A stretch of 12,334 nucleotides of DNA from Sulfurimonas sp. (GCA_027047745.1 JALTUB010000335.1:1-12334), one strand, 5' to 3'; positions 5,294 through 12,334 are shown, numbered from the stretch's first letter. Notes: generated by a model from the sequence alone, not told the origin. Numbers and translations are program-made.

Positions 5294-6379
5294 ATGGGTA
5301 TATTTGGAAGTGCTAAAGTAGATAAGTCAGAGTACGATAAAATAAAACGCTACAATGATACACTTATTGAAGAAAATGATGAACTAAAAAATCGTATCTC
5401 ACAGCTTGAAAACATGCAACATGAAGAGATGAAGTGTGATGATTTAGAACCATTAATGATGATGCAAAACGCACACCTAAAAATAAATATTATGGATTTG
5501 CAAGGAAATCTTGCCGAGTCAGTAAGCTCATCAAAAGCAAGTCTTAAAATCACCAATGAACTAGCAGAAAACATCAAAGCTTCACTTCAAAGAACAGATG
5601 AGATTGTAGAGAACTTAGATGGATTAAATCAACTATCAGAAGACTCTTTACAAACTGTTTCTGGACTCTCTGAAAGAACAGAAGACATCGGTAGCATCTT
5701 AACACTTATCAAAGACATATCTGACCAAACAAATTTACTTGCCTTAAATGCAGCCATAGAAGCAGCAAGAGCTGGGGAGCATGGACGAGGATTTGCTGTT
5801 GTTGCTGATGAAGTTAGAAAACTAGCTGATAGGACAGACAAGGCAGTAGGAGAGATAAATATTTCACTACAATCAATGAAGCAAGATGTAGATAGCGTCT
5901 CTGAACAATCAAAAAATATTCAAAATCAGATTGTCGAAGCTAATGATTCCATAGGCAGACTCAGCAGTTACCTAACTAAGGATTCTGATGGATTGATAGA
6001 TACATTTACAACTATCTCCTTTTCAAATGATAGGGTATTTATGACCTTAGCAAAACTTGACCATATTTTATGGAAAGTAAATACTTACTACTCAGCTATC
6101 ACCAAAAAAGAGCAATTTAAGTTTGTTGATCATCATAACTGTAGGCTTGGTAAATGGTACTATGAAGGTGATGGTAAAGAGAACTTTTCAAATTGTTCAC
6201 ACTATTCTCAGCTTGAGACTCCTCACTCTGTTGTGCATAATGGTACACATAAAGTTTTTGACTTGATGGTTAAAGATGGTGTAGAAGTTAATGAACTTGT
6301 AAAAGCTTTTGAAGAGATGGAAAGTGGTAGTGACTCAGTTTTTGAAACACTAGATGCGATACTTAACGATAGGCACTAA
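5294..6379 (+). CDS. Soluble methyl-accepting chemotaxis protein with C-terminal CZB zinc domain (TlpD-like)
   Basis: The 361-residue product has no membrane segment or signal peptide, so it is a cytoplasmic chemoreceptor. Residues 11-45 form a charged coiled coil. Residues 70-225 are the signalling hairpin, with the kinase-contact tip DQTNLLALNAAIEAARAGE (144-162) followed by GRGFAVVADEVRKLADRT. The C-terminal CZB (chemoreceptor zinc-binding) domain carries the HCHH ligand set: H257 (LDHILWK), C283 (HNCRLGKWYYEG), H311 and H315 (PHSVVH). Ligand spacing is close to that of DgcZ. CZB domains tune signalling to zinc and, in TlpD, to oxidants such as hypochlorous acid, so a redox or metal taxis role is likely by family. 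The ribosome site AAGGAAG is about six bases before the ATG. The hydrolase gene starts right after its stop. Confidence 0.92.
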   Translation: MGIFGSAKVDKSEYDKIKRYNDTLIEENDELKNRISQLENMQHEEMKCDDLEPLMMMQNAHLKINIMDLQGNLAESVSSSKASLKITNELAENIKASLQRTDEIVENLDGLNQLSEDSLQTVSGLSERTEDIGSILTLIKDISDQTNLLALNAAIEAARAGEHGRGFAVVADEVRKLADRTDKAVGEINISLQSMKQDVDSVSEQSKNIQNQIVEANDSIGRLSSYLTKDSDGLIDTFTTISFSNDRVFMTLAKLDHILWKVNTYYSAITKKEQFKFVDHHNCRLGKWYYEGDGKENFSNCSHYSQLETPHSVVHNGTHKVFDLMVKDGVEVNELVKAFEEMESGSDSVFETLDAILNDRH

Positions 6380-6384
6380 ATATA
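6371..6384 (+). promoter_or_regulatory. Putative ribosome site and AUA start of the hydrolase gene
   Basis: A weak Shine-Dalgarno element AGG (6371-6373) lies 8 bases before ATA at 6382-6384. In this frame there is a TAG at 6370-6372, and no ATG, GTG or TTG occurs before codons that encode the conserved YheT N-terminus. The chemoreceptor stop codon (6377-6379) ends two bases before the ATA, so ribosomes finishing that gene could restart here. Confidence 0.4.
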
Positions 6385-7353
6385 TCTAACTTTAAACCTG
6401 CGTTTGGACTTGCAAACAAGCATGTTCAAACTATCTATGCCACATTTTTTAGAAAACTCTTTTTTATAAATTATGAAGTTGAAACTTTTATACTTGATGA
6501 TGGGGATTTTTTAGAGTGCTACTGGTCATATATAAAAAACTATACAAATTTAACTCCTATAGTAATACTTTTTCATGGTTTAGCTGGTTCTTATAAATCT
6601 CCCTATATCAATGGAGCTGTAAAATCATTAAATAAAGCTGGATTTAACACCGTGATAATGCACTATAGAGGAACATCTGGAAAAGAAAACAATCTTGCTA
6701 GGTCTTATCATAGTGGAGATACTGCTGATGCCTTTTCATTTATATCATCCTTAAAAAGCAGATACCCTAAAGCAAAACTTTACGCAGTTGCCTACTCTCT
6801 AGGTGCAAATATGCTCTTAAAACTTTTAGGAGAGAGTGGGCATAACTCAAATCTTGAAGCTGCTGTTTGTGTATCTGCACCCATGCAACTTGACATCTGT
6901 GCAGATAGCATGAACAGAGGTTTTTCTAGGCTATATCAAACAAATCTTCTTAAAGATTTAAAAATAAGTCTTGATAAAAAATACGATAGGCATGATATGA
7001 AATCACTTATCAATCTAAAAAGAGAAGATATAAAAAACATAAAAACTTTTTGGGAATTTGATGATGCTTATACAGCTCCTATCCACGGTTTTTCTTCTGC
7101 AAAAGATTATTATACAAAAAGTAGTTCAAAGCAGTTTTTAAAGGATATTAAAACACCAACGCTCATCATCCATTCACTTGATGACCCATTTATGACTCCA
7201 GAAGTTCTGCCAAAAGAGGATGAAATATCAAAAAATGTAACTCTTGAAGTAAGTAAAAAAGGTGGTCATGTTGGGTTTATATCTGGAAGTTTTTTAAAAC
7301 CAAAGTATTGGCTAGAAGATAGAGTTGTAGAGTTTTTTAACACACAAGGTTAA
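6382..7353 (+). CDS. YheT-family alpha/beta hydrolase with a non-canonical start
   Basis: From the ATA at 6382 the frame encodes 323 residues, near the 340 of E. coli YheT. The conserved N-terminal FGLANKHVQTIYATF (8-22) matches the family's N.H.QT segment. HGLAGS (65-70) is the oxyanion-hole motif. YSLGAN holds the nucleophile S139; HSLDDPFM holds the acid (D267 or D268); GGHVGF holds H296. The first GTG (6652) is codon 91 and would remove the oxyanion motif and first strands, so it is not the real start. No ATG, GTG or TTG lies between the in-frame TAG at 6370 and those conserved codons, leaving ATA as the best candidate, unless the start codon has been lost by mutation or miscalled. The reaction is unknown; carboxylester hydrolysis is the family expectation. 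Probably cotranscribed with the chemoreceptor gene. Confidence 0.8.
   Translation: MSNFKPAFGLANKHVQTIYATFFRKLFFINYEVETFILDDGDFLECYWSYIKNYTNLTPIVILFHGLAGSYKSPYINGAVKSLNKAGFNTVIMHYRGTSGKENNLARSYHSGDTADAFSFISSLKSRYPKAKLYAVAYSLGANMLLKLLGESGHNSNLEAAVCVSAPMQLDICADSMNRGFSRLYQTNLLKDLKISLDKKYDRHDMKSLINLKREDIKNIKTFWEFDDAYTAPIHGFSSAKDYYTKSSSKQFLKDIKTPTLIIHSLDDPFMTPEVLPKEDEISKNVTLEVSKKGGHVGFISGSFLKPKYWLEDRVVEFFNTQG
6402..6431 (+). other. mRNA hairpin just inside the hydrolase coding region
   Basis: GTTTGGAC pairs with GTTCAAAC (one G-U pair), then after one mismatch TGC pairs with GCA around the loop AAACAA. The stem begins about 20 bases after the ATA start. It overlaps codons of the conserved NKHVQT segment, so protein constraint may explain part of it. 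Confidence 0.35.
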
Positions 7354-7367
7354 AGCCTTGCGTGTTA
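7338..7367. terminator. Stem-loop between convergent hydrolase and typA genes
   Basis: TAACAC-A-CAAGG pairs with CCTTG-C-GTGTTA, with one A/C mismatch in the stem and a 6-base loop that contains the hydrolase stop TAA. Its place between two converging genes suggests a shared terminator. Neither strand has a proper U-run after the stem, although on the plus strand the sequence downstream is AT-rich, so the function is inferred from position. Confidence 0.5.
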
Positions 7368-7381
7368 TCATAATCTAATAA

Positions 7382-9184
7382 TTATTTACGAGAGTGTCTT
7401 TTTCTCTCGCCCTCTGTTAAGTATTTCTTACGGATACGAACCATCTTAGGAGTTACTTCAAGAAGTTCATCATCTTCAATCCACTCTAAGGCACGCTCTA
7501 AAGACATATCACGAGGTGGAACAAGCTTGATAGCTTCATCAGCTCCAGATGAACGGACATTTGATTGTGCTTTTCCTTTGATAGGGTTTACTACAAGGTC
7601 ATTTTGACGAGAATGCTCACCAACAATCATACCCTCATATACTTCAGTTTGAACACCGATAAAAAGTGCTCCACGGTCTTGGATACCAAAAAGAGAGAAA
7701 CCAAGAGTAGAACCAGCAGTCATAGAAACAAGAGCACCATAACTTCTTGACTCAACGGCACCACTAAATGGACGGAACTCTAAGAATGAGTGGTTCATGA
7801 TACCCTCACCTTTTGTGTCTGTTAAGAACTGCCCACGAAATCCAATCAATGCACGAGCAGGAATCTCAAACTCAATTCTTTGGAAACCTTGACCCATTGG
7901 CATCATTGATTTCATCTCTGCTTTTCTTTTTCCAAGACGCTCGATAACACTTCCACCAAGTTCTTCAGGAACATCAATAACAAGATGTTCAAATGGTTCA
8001 CATTTAACACCCTCAATCTCTTTAGTAATAACTTCTGGACGAGATATACTAAACTCATAATCTTCACGACGCATATTTTCAGCAAGAACAGTAATCTGAA
8101 GTTCACCACGACCTGAAACTTTAAATTTACCCTCGCCAACAACCTCAAGTTTCATAGCAACATTTGTTGTCATCTCTGCTTCAAGTCTCTCTTTGAGTTT
8201 GTTTGATGTTACATGTTTTCCCTCTCTACCAGCTAAAGGAGAGTCATTTACTGCAAACACAACTGTAAGTGTAGGCTCTTCAACATGCATAGGGTCAAGT
8301 GCCACAGGATTTACAGGGTCTGCTATAGTATCACCAACATCAACAGTCTCCATCCCAGCAAATGCCACGATATCGCCCGCTTCTGCTTGGTCAATCTCCA
8401 TACGGTTAAGACCCATAAAACCAATAAGTTTAGAGATTTTACCTTTAACCATTTCACCATCAGCTTTTGCAAGCATTACATTGTCACCTTTGTTTACTAC
8501 ACCGTTAAAGATACGGCTAATACCGATTTTACCAACATAGTTATCATAATCAAGTGTAAATACTTGAGCTTGAAAGTCATTTTCTGGTGAACCTTCTGGC
8601 TCTGGAACATGTTCTAAGATTGTCTCGAAGATACACTTAAAATCGCCATCTTCTTCTTCCATATCCATTTTTGCCATACCATCACGAGCGGCAGCATAGA
8701 TAATAGGAAAATCTTGTTGTTCATCTGTTGCACCCATATCTGCAAAAAGGTCAAACATCTCATCAACAACACGATCTGGTTCAGCTGAAGGTTTATCTAT
8801 CTTGTTGATCACAACGATAGGTTTTTTACCAAGTGCTAACATCTTTTTAACAACAAATTTTGTTTGTGGCATTACACCCTCGTAAGCATCAACAAGAACT
8901 AAAACACCATCAACCATTTTAAGAACTCGTTCAACTTCTCCACCAAAATCGGCGTGACCCGGAGTGTCAATAATGTTGATTTTATAATCTTTATAACGAA
9001 TCGCTGTGTTTTTAGAAAGGATTGTGATACCACGCTCTTTTTCTAAAGCGTTGCTATCCATAGCTCTCTCGTCGTGTTGTTCATGTGATCCGAATGTTCC
9101 TGATTGCTCTAGTAGTCCATCAACCAATGTAGTTTTACCGTGGTCAACATGGGCGATAACGGCAATGTTTCTTATTTTTTGCAT
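7382..9184 (-). CDS. typA: Translational GTPase TypA/BipA
   Basis: The 600-residue product is of standard length. It is a ribosome-associated GTPase of the EF-G/LepA class that helps 50S assembly and growth under cold or other stress. The GTPase motifs are intact: AHVDHGKTT (11-19, P-loop), RGITI (51-55), DTPGHADFG (73-81), NKID (127-130). Later come the beta-barrel domain 2 (about 200-290), the two EF-G-like alpha/beta domains, and the TypA-specific C-terminal domain with GRGELQITVLAENMRREDYEF and GFRGQFLTDTKGEG. The start is the ATG at 9184, eight bases after AAGGAA. The frame stays open for 29 more codons upstream, but that stretch holds the promoter and has no ribosome site. The gene is monocistronic, with a TATAAT at 9219-9224. 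Confidence 0.96.
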   Translation of the reverse strand: MQKIRNIAVIAHVDHGKTTLVDGLLEQSGTFGSHEQHDERAMDSNALEKERGITILSKNTAIRYKDYKINIIDTPGHADFGGEVERVLKMVDGVLVLVDAYEGVMPQTKFVVKKMLALGKKPIVVINKIDKPSAEPDRVVDEMFDLFADMGATDEQQDFPIIYAAARDGMAKMDMEEEDGDFKCIFETILEHVPEPEGSPENDFQAQVFTLDYDNYVGKIGISRIFNGVVNKGDNVMLAKADGEMVKGKISKLIGFMGLNRMEIDQAEAGDIVAFAGMETVDVGDTIADPVNPVALDPMHVEEPTLTVVFAVNDSPLAGREGKHVTSNKLKERLEAEMTTNVAMKLEVVGEGKFKVSGRGELQITVLAENMRREDYEFSISRPEVITKEIEGVKCEPFEHLVIDVPEELGGSVIERLGKRKAEMKSMMPMGQGFQRIEFEIPARALIGFRGQFLTDTKGEGIMNHSFLEFRPFSGAVESRSYGALVSMTAGSTLGFSLFGIQDRGALFIGVQTEVYEGMIVGEHSRQNDLVVNPIKGKAQSNVRSSGADEAIKLVPPRDMSLERALEWIEDDELLEVTPKMVRIRKKYLTEGERKRHSRK

Positions 9185-9218
9185 AGAGGTTTCCTTCTTT
9201 GTGGGAAAATTTTTCGCA

Positions 9219-9224
9219 ATTATA
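9219..9224 (-). promoter_or_regulatory. -10 box of typA
   Basis: The minus strand reads GGGTATAATTGCG, a perfect TATAAT preceded by the T-rich ACTTTTATTT and no evident -35. The leader would be about 28 bases. Confidence 0.6.
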
Positions 9225-9247
9225 CCCAAATAAAAGTTATATCTTAG

Positions 9248-9253
9248 TAAAAT
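9248..9253 (+). promoter_or_regulatory. Possible -10 box of the nucleotidyltransferase gene
   Basis: TAAAAT, five of six to the consensus, lies in the divergent gap with typA and would give a leader of about 32 bases to the ATT at 9292. There is no clear -35 and several AT-rich alternatives exist. Confidence 0.25.
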
Positions 9254-9279
9254 ACCTATATCGATGAACAACTAAAACT

Positions 9280-9294
9280 AAAGGTGTTAGCATT
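9280..9294 (+). promoter_or_regulatory. Ribosome site and AUU start of the nucleotidyltransferase gene
   Basis: AAAGG (9280-9284) lies 7 bases before ATT at 9292-9294, an ideal spacing. The frame is closed upstream by TGA at 9265-9267, and no ATG, GTG or TTG lies between that stop and the VGGYIRD motif codons. A second ATT at 9295 is less well spaced. A GTG overlapping the ribosome site (9284) is in another frame and meets a stop after ten codons. Confidence 0.6.
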
Positions 9295-10527
9295 ATTCAC
9301 TATCCAAAGGGACTAAATCCTATTTTTGACAAACTATTATCACTAAATATAAAGCCTATTATAGTTGGTGGCTACATCAGAGACTCTTTGCTTAACATGA
9401 ACTCTAAGGACATAGATATTGAACTTTATGGCATATCTTCATTTGCCCAGCTTGAAAAAATTTTAAAAGAGTTTGGAAGTGTCAATAGCGTTGGTAAAAG
9501 TTTTGGTGTTTGTAAGTTGGAGTTTGCTAGCTTAGACTTAGATTTTTCATTTCCAAGGCAGGATTCTAAAGTCTCAAAGGGGCATAAAGGCTTTGAAGTT
9601 GAGATAAGCCCTAACCTAGACTTTAAAACTGCATCAAGTAGAAGAGATTTTACTATAAACTCTATGGGATATGATGTCAAAAACAAAACACTACTCGACC
9701 CTTTTGATGGAGAAAAAGATCTTAAAAACAAGATTTTAAGAGCAGTTGATAGTGATAAGTTTCAACAAGACCCACTTAGAGTATTTAGAGCTGTGCAGTT
9801 TAGTGCAAGATTTGATTTTGATATTGATAAGAAATTATTTGACACTTGTCATGATATGGTTAAAAACAGACTGATTGATGAACTGCCAAAAGAGAGAATT
9901 TTTGAAGAGCTAAAAAAACTTTTGTTAAAAGCAGAAAAAATATCTAAAGGAATTTTACTTTTACAAGAGCTAGGTATTTTTAAAGAGTTTCATATCTCTG
10001 ATGAAAATTTAGCTACTTTAGATAGAGCTGTCATGCTAAAGTTTACAAATGAAAGACAAAAATTAGTTGTTATCTTAGCTCTATATTCTCATGAGTTTTT
10101 ACTAAAAAAGGCTAAAACATTTTTAAATACTTTTACAGATGAAACAGCTCTAATAAACTCTATCTTAAAACTTATAAAAAATAAAAATACCATAGATTTA
10201 GATAACTTCACCGACTTTGATTTGTATATGCTCTCACGAGAAGTAAAGATAGAAGAGTTTGTATTGTTATTAAAAGCTATAAAAAAGTCTGATACTGATT
10301 TATCAAGTATTAAAAGAGTAGAAAAAAGAGCTAAAAAGTTAAATATCTTAAATCATGAAGCCCCTGTCCTCATAAAAGGCAAAGATTTGATAGCACTAGG
10401 ACTAAAACCATCAAAAGAGTTTTCTAGCATCTTAGAAAAAGCCTACATAGCACAACTAAAAGATGTTTTTAAAACTCATGAAGATGGAGTAAACTATCTT
10501 AAAAAGTTACTCTCTACTTATTTTTGA
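9292..10527 (+). CDS. Class II tRNA nucleotidyltransferase / poly(A) polymerase family protein (probable CCA-adding enzyme)
   Basis: From ATT at 9292 the product has 411 residues. The head domain carries the nucleotidyltransferase signature VGGYIRDSLL (25-34) and the metal-binding carboxylates D40 and D42 in SKDIDIELYG. The RRD motif follows in SSRRDFTINSMGYD (115-128), then QDPLRVFRAVQFSARF (159-174) and ERIFEELKKLL (201-211), and finally a helical body. This is the class II fold shared by CCA-adding enzymes and bacterial poly(A) polymerases. A single such gene in a Campylobacterota genome would normally be the CCA enzyme, but the head motifs alone do not separate the two. The first TTG (9388) is codon 33 and would delete the GG motif, so the AUU with AAAGG seven bases upstream is the likely start. 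The last 21 bases overlap queF, which is on the opposite strand. Confidence 0.87.
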   Translation: MIHYPKGLNPIFDKLLSLNIKPIIVGGYIRDSLLNMNSKDIDIELYGISSFAQLEKILKEFGSVNSVGKSFGVCKLEFASLDLDFSFPRQDSKVSKGHKGFEVEISPNLDFKTASSRRDFTINSMGYDVKNKTLLDPFDGEKDLKNKILRAVDSDKFQQDPLRVFRAVQFSARFDFDIDKKLFDTCHDMVKNRLIDELPKERIFEELKKLLLKAEKISKGILLLQELGIFKEFHISDENLATLDRAVMLKFTNERQKLVVILALYSHEFLLKKAKTFLNTFTDETALINSILKLIKNKNTIDLDNFTDFDLYMLSREVKIEEFVLLLKAIKKSDTDLSSIKRVEKRAKKLNILNHEAPVLIKGKDLIALGLKPSKEFSSILEKAYIAQLKDVFKTHEDGVNYLKKLLSTYF

Positions 10528-10902
10528 ACTGTCTATCTCTATAACTGTATGAACATTTCCTCTTGGGTTAAAGTCGGCTACTACTTTCATATACTTTGGT
10601 TTTAGTTTTCTTTCTAAAAGAGCATAAATCTCATTTGCTGAGTTTTCATGGGACACATGTCTATCACGAAAAGCATTGATGTATAACTTTATAGCTTTTA
10701 GCTCAACTACCCACTCATCAGGTGTATATTCTAGGTAAATTGTTGCATAGTCTGGGTAACCACTTCTTGGACATAGACAAGAAAACTCAGGAAGAGTCAT
10801 CTTTATAAGGTAGTCTCGCTTATGCTCATTTGGCCATATTTCTAAATCTTTCTCCTCGTCAAATTCATCTATTATTTTTTCACCATATTTACGATTTGGC
10901 AT
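10507..10902 (-). CDS. queF: NADPH-dependent 7-cyano-7-deazaguanine reductase (QueF, short type)
   Basis: The 131-residue product is the unimodular T-fold type of QueF. It reduces the nitrile of preQ0 to the amine preQ1, a cytosolic step in queuosine synthesis for tRNA wobble modification. The nucleophile C44 is in EFSCLCPRSGYPDYA, with D51 as the proton donor. The QueF hallmark reads VELKAIKLYINAFR (66-79), with E67 as the substrate-binding glutamate, and H86 lies in VSHENSANEIY. The ATG at 10902 has AAGGAA seven bases upstream, and that site sits in the 11-base gap after the GGDEF-EAL gene, so the two are probably cotranscribed. No functional link between them is apparent. The 3' end overlaps the convergent nucleotidyltransferase gene by 21 bases with no terminator between. 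Confidence 0.95.
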   Translation of the reverse strand: MPNRKYGEKIIDEFDEEKDLEIWPNEHKRDYLIKMTLPEFSCLCPRSGYPDYATIYLEYTPDEWVVELKAIKLYINAFRDRHVSHENSANEIYALLERKLKPKYMKVVADFNPRGNVHTVIEIDSSKISRE

Positions 10903-10913
10903 TGTTTTTTCCT

Positions 10914-12308
10914 TTATTTTATAGTTTTAAGTTCAGCTAAATATTTACCCTGCACGAAGTCAATCTTCATCTCTTTTGCAAGTGATAAAGATGCTTCATC
11001 TTCAAGATTTTTTATCCAAGTTTTTACACCTTTTTCTTTTGCCATGAGATTAAAGCCCTCTATGATATTGCGATTTTTTATCATTCTAGTAGAAGTTGAG
11101 TAGTAAGCATCAAATCGTATCATGTCCACATCAAGCTCTCTTAAATACAAAAAACTTGTATGAAGTGAAGCGATTTTATCTATTACTATTTTAATACCTA
11201 AACTTCTAAGTGTATTTAAAATATTATTATATTTTGATATAAAAGAGTAATACTCTTGCTCTGAGAGTATAAAAACTATTTTATTTTTCAGTTCTTCATT
11301 TACTTTAAATACAGAAACAACAGAAGATAAAAATTTTTCATTTCTCAAAGATGTAGGTGATATATTTAGTGCATATATCTTATCACTTTTACCCAATAAC
11401 TTAGAAATAATCTCTTCTAAAACCATCAAATCAAAGTCAATCCAAAGTCCAAGTTTTTTAATAACTTTTGCATAAGCTTTTGGATAGATAAATCTACTAT
11501 CATCTCTTTTTAGTTTTACAAAACATTCGCTAAAGGCAAGTTTATCCCCACTAAAAACATCTTGAAAATTCATCACAATATCTCTTCGTCTAATTGCACT
11601 AATAACAAGAGATTCAAGCTCATTTGGGTCGATATTTTCTTCTTTATAGTTTGATTGTTTTGTCTTTTCTTGAAGTTCAAAGAGCTTATCAATCATGAAG
11701 TTTAAGTCAGAAGAGTAAGCAGTATCAACAAGAGTCCCAGAAATCTTTACTTCAATATCATCAACCTTAAGCTCACTTGATTTTAAACATAAAAGCTCCA
11801 TTACAGTTGTATATTTATCTTTTGAACCTTTTAAACCCAAGATAAAATCTCCACCTTTTATATGTCCTATTGGAAAGTTTTCAATCTTCTCCTGCTTAAA
11901 ATAACTACCAATATATCTAATAACTGTTGATAATACTTTATCTCCATTTTTTATGCCATAAAGCTGATTAATATCATGAAGGTTATCTATACTGATAAGC
12001 ATAAGCGTATATTCTTTGTTTTCTTTTAACTCATGAAGCAAATATTTATACATATACTCTCTAGTAAAAGCACCACTAACATCATCCCTAATCTTGACAT
12101 TAAAACCACTATAAATAATGTAAAGAATAAAGTATATACTAAAAGCTAAAAGAAGAAGTGACTCTACATAAAAAGAGGGCTGGAGAGAGTTGTAACTAGT
12201 GATAAGGGTCTGAGAAACAAGAGCGAACACAAGAGCAAAGATAGGAAGACCTATCCTAAGAGCTAAAGCAAAACGGTATTCTCTCTCTTTTGTTTGAGGA
12301 AGTAGCAT
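10914..12308 (-). CDS. Membrane-anchored GGDEF-EAL protein with both active sites degenerate
   Basis: The 464-residue product has two N-terminal membrane segments (about 14-37 and 47-67) with a very short loop between them, then a cytoplasmic GGDEF domain (about 74-215) and an EAL domain (about 232-462). The GGDEF signature reads GHIKGGDFILGL: the glutamate of GGDEF is missing (GGDF at 152-155). The EAL motif reads SECFVKL (260-266) in place of EALLR. N315 (NISP) is kept, but the metal-binding DDFG loop has become DKIA (377-380), and the usual IKID lysine is R398. Both catalysis of c-di-GMP synthesis and hydrolysis are therefore unlikely; a receptor (LapD-like) or CsrD-like adaptor role is inferred. 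An in-frame TAA two codons upstream (12312-12314) fixes the ATG at 12308, although only a weak ribosome site precedes it. It is upstream of queF. Confidence 0.87.
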   Translation of the reverse strand: MLLPQTKEREYRFALALRIGLPIFALVFALVSQTLITSYNSLQPSFYVESLLLLAFSIYFILYIIYSGFNVKIRDDVSGAFTREYMYKYLLHELKENKEYTLMLISIDNLHDINQLYGIKNGDKVLSTVIRYIGSYFKQEKIENFPIGHIKGGDFILGLKGSKDKYTTVMELLCLKSSELKVDDIEVKISGTLVDTAYSSDLNFMIDKLFELQEKTKQSNYKEENIDPNELESLVISAIRRRDIVMNFQDVFSGDKLAFSECFVKLKRDDSRFIYPKAYAKVIKKLGLWIDFDLMVLEEIISKLLGKSDKIYALNISPTSLRNEKFLSSVVSVFKVNEELKNKIVFILSEQEYYSFISKYNNILNTLRSLGIKIVIDKIASLHTSFLYLRELDVDMIRFDAYYSTSTRMIKNRNIIEGFNLMAKEKGVKTWIKNLEDEASLSLAKEMKIDFVQGKYLAELKTIK

Positions 12309-12334
12309 AACTTAGTACCGTTTAACTGCGTTTA

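Noticed and set aside
6652..6654. GTG at 6652 as start of the alpha/beta hydrolase
   Set aside because: It would delete 90 residues including the oxyanion-hole HGLAGS and the conserved N.H.QT segment.
8193..8590. Two long plus-strand open frames inside typA
   Set aside because: They are antisense shadows of the highly conserved typA coding sequence and show no domain-like pattern.
9185..9271. 29-codon open extension upstream of typA
   Set aside because: It lacks a ribosome site, contains the typA -10 box, and TypA proteins start at MQKIRNIAVIAHVDHGK; the ATG at 9184 has AAGGAA at good spacing.
9284..9316. GTG just after AAAG as an alternative start before the nucleotidyltransferase
   Set aside because: It is in a different frame and meets TAA after ten codons.
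9388..9390. TTG at 9388 as start of the nucleotidyltransferase
   Set aside because: It would remove the VGGYIRD active-site motif that is encoded in the same frame just upstream.
1..12334. Mobile elements, CRISPR, tRNA or riboswitches
   Set aside because: I found no transposase, integrase, regular repeat array, cloverleaf or known riboswitch-like leader; the intergenic gaps are all under 215 bases and are accounted for.

Overview
This AT-rich window most likely comes from a free-living member of the Campylobacterota (Epsilonproteobacteria), probably Sulfurimonas-like. I infer this from codon and base usage, TATAAT -10 boxes with no clear -35, AAGGA ribosome sites, and the gene set: a TlpD-like soluble chemoreceptor with a CZB zinc domain, a class Ia NrdB with its radical tyrosine, TypA, short unimodular QueF and a class II nucleotidyltransferase. 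I see no rRNA, tRNA, CRISPR array, insertion sequence or phage gene.

Left part (1-2900, all minus strand). A stress-type operon reads from the promoter at about 2850 leftward: a secreted YfdX-family protein, a cytoplasmic LEA-like coiled-coil protein, and a YflT/17M-type protein with a glycine-rich membrane-like core. Beyond it is the start of a Crp/Fnr-family regulator, which runs off the left edge and seems to have its own promoter in the end of the preceding gene. Just upstream of the operon promoter lies a 26-codon remnant of a diguanylate cyclase (GGDEF) C-terminus.

Middle part (3026-7381). Leftward: a small ABM-fold monooxygenase, a nitrilase-superfamily amidohydrolase and nrdB; the last two overlap and are probably translationally coupled. 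Rightward from the divergent promoter region at 5168-5293: a soluble chemoreceptor, then a YheT-type alpha/beta hydrolase that begins right after its stop codon. An imperfect hairpin separates this pair from the convergent typA.

Right part (7382-12334). typA (leftward) and a CCA-adding-enzyme/poly(A)-polymerase family gene (rightward) diverge from about 9185-9291. The latter overlaps queF tail to tail by 21 bases. queF lies 11 bases downstream of a membrane-anchored GGDEF-EAL protein in which both signature motifs are degenerate.

Most genes are housekeeping or ordinary signalling. The items worth a second look are: two genes whose conserved N-termini can only be reached by non-AUG/GUG/UUG starts (AUA for the hydrolase, AUU with a well-placed ribosome site for the nucleotidyltransferase); the YfdX / coiled-coil / 17M operon with an operator-like inverted repeat; the GGDEF remnant; and the doubly degenerate GGDEF-EAL protein. 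I do not see a convincing wholly new system.
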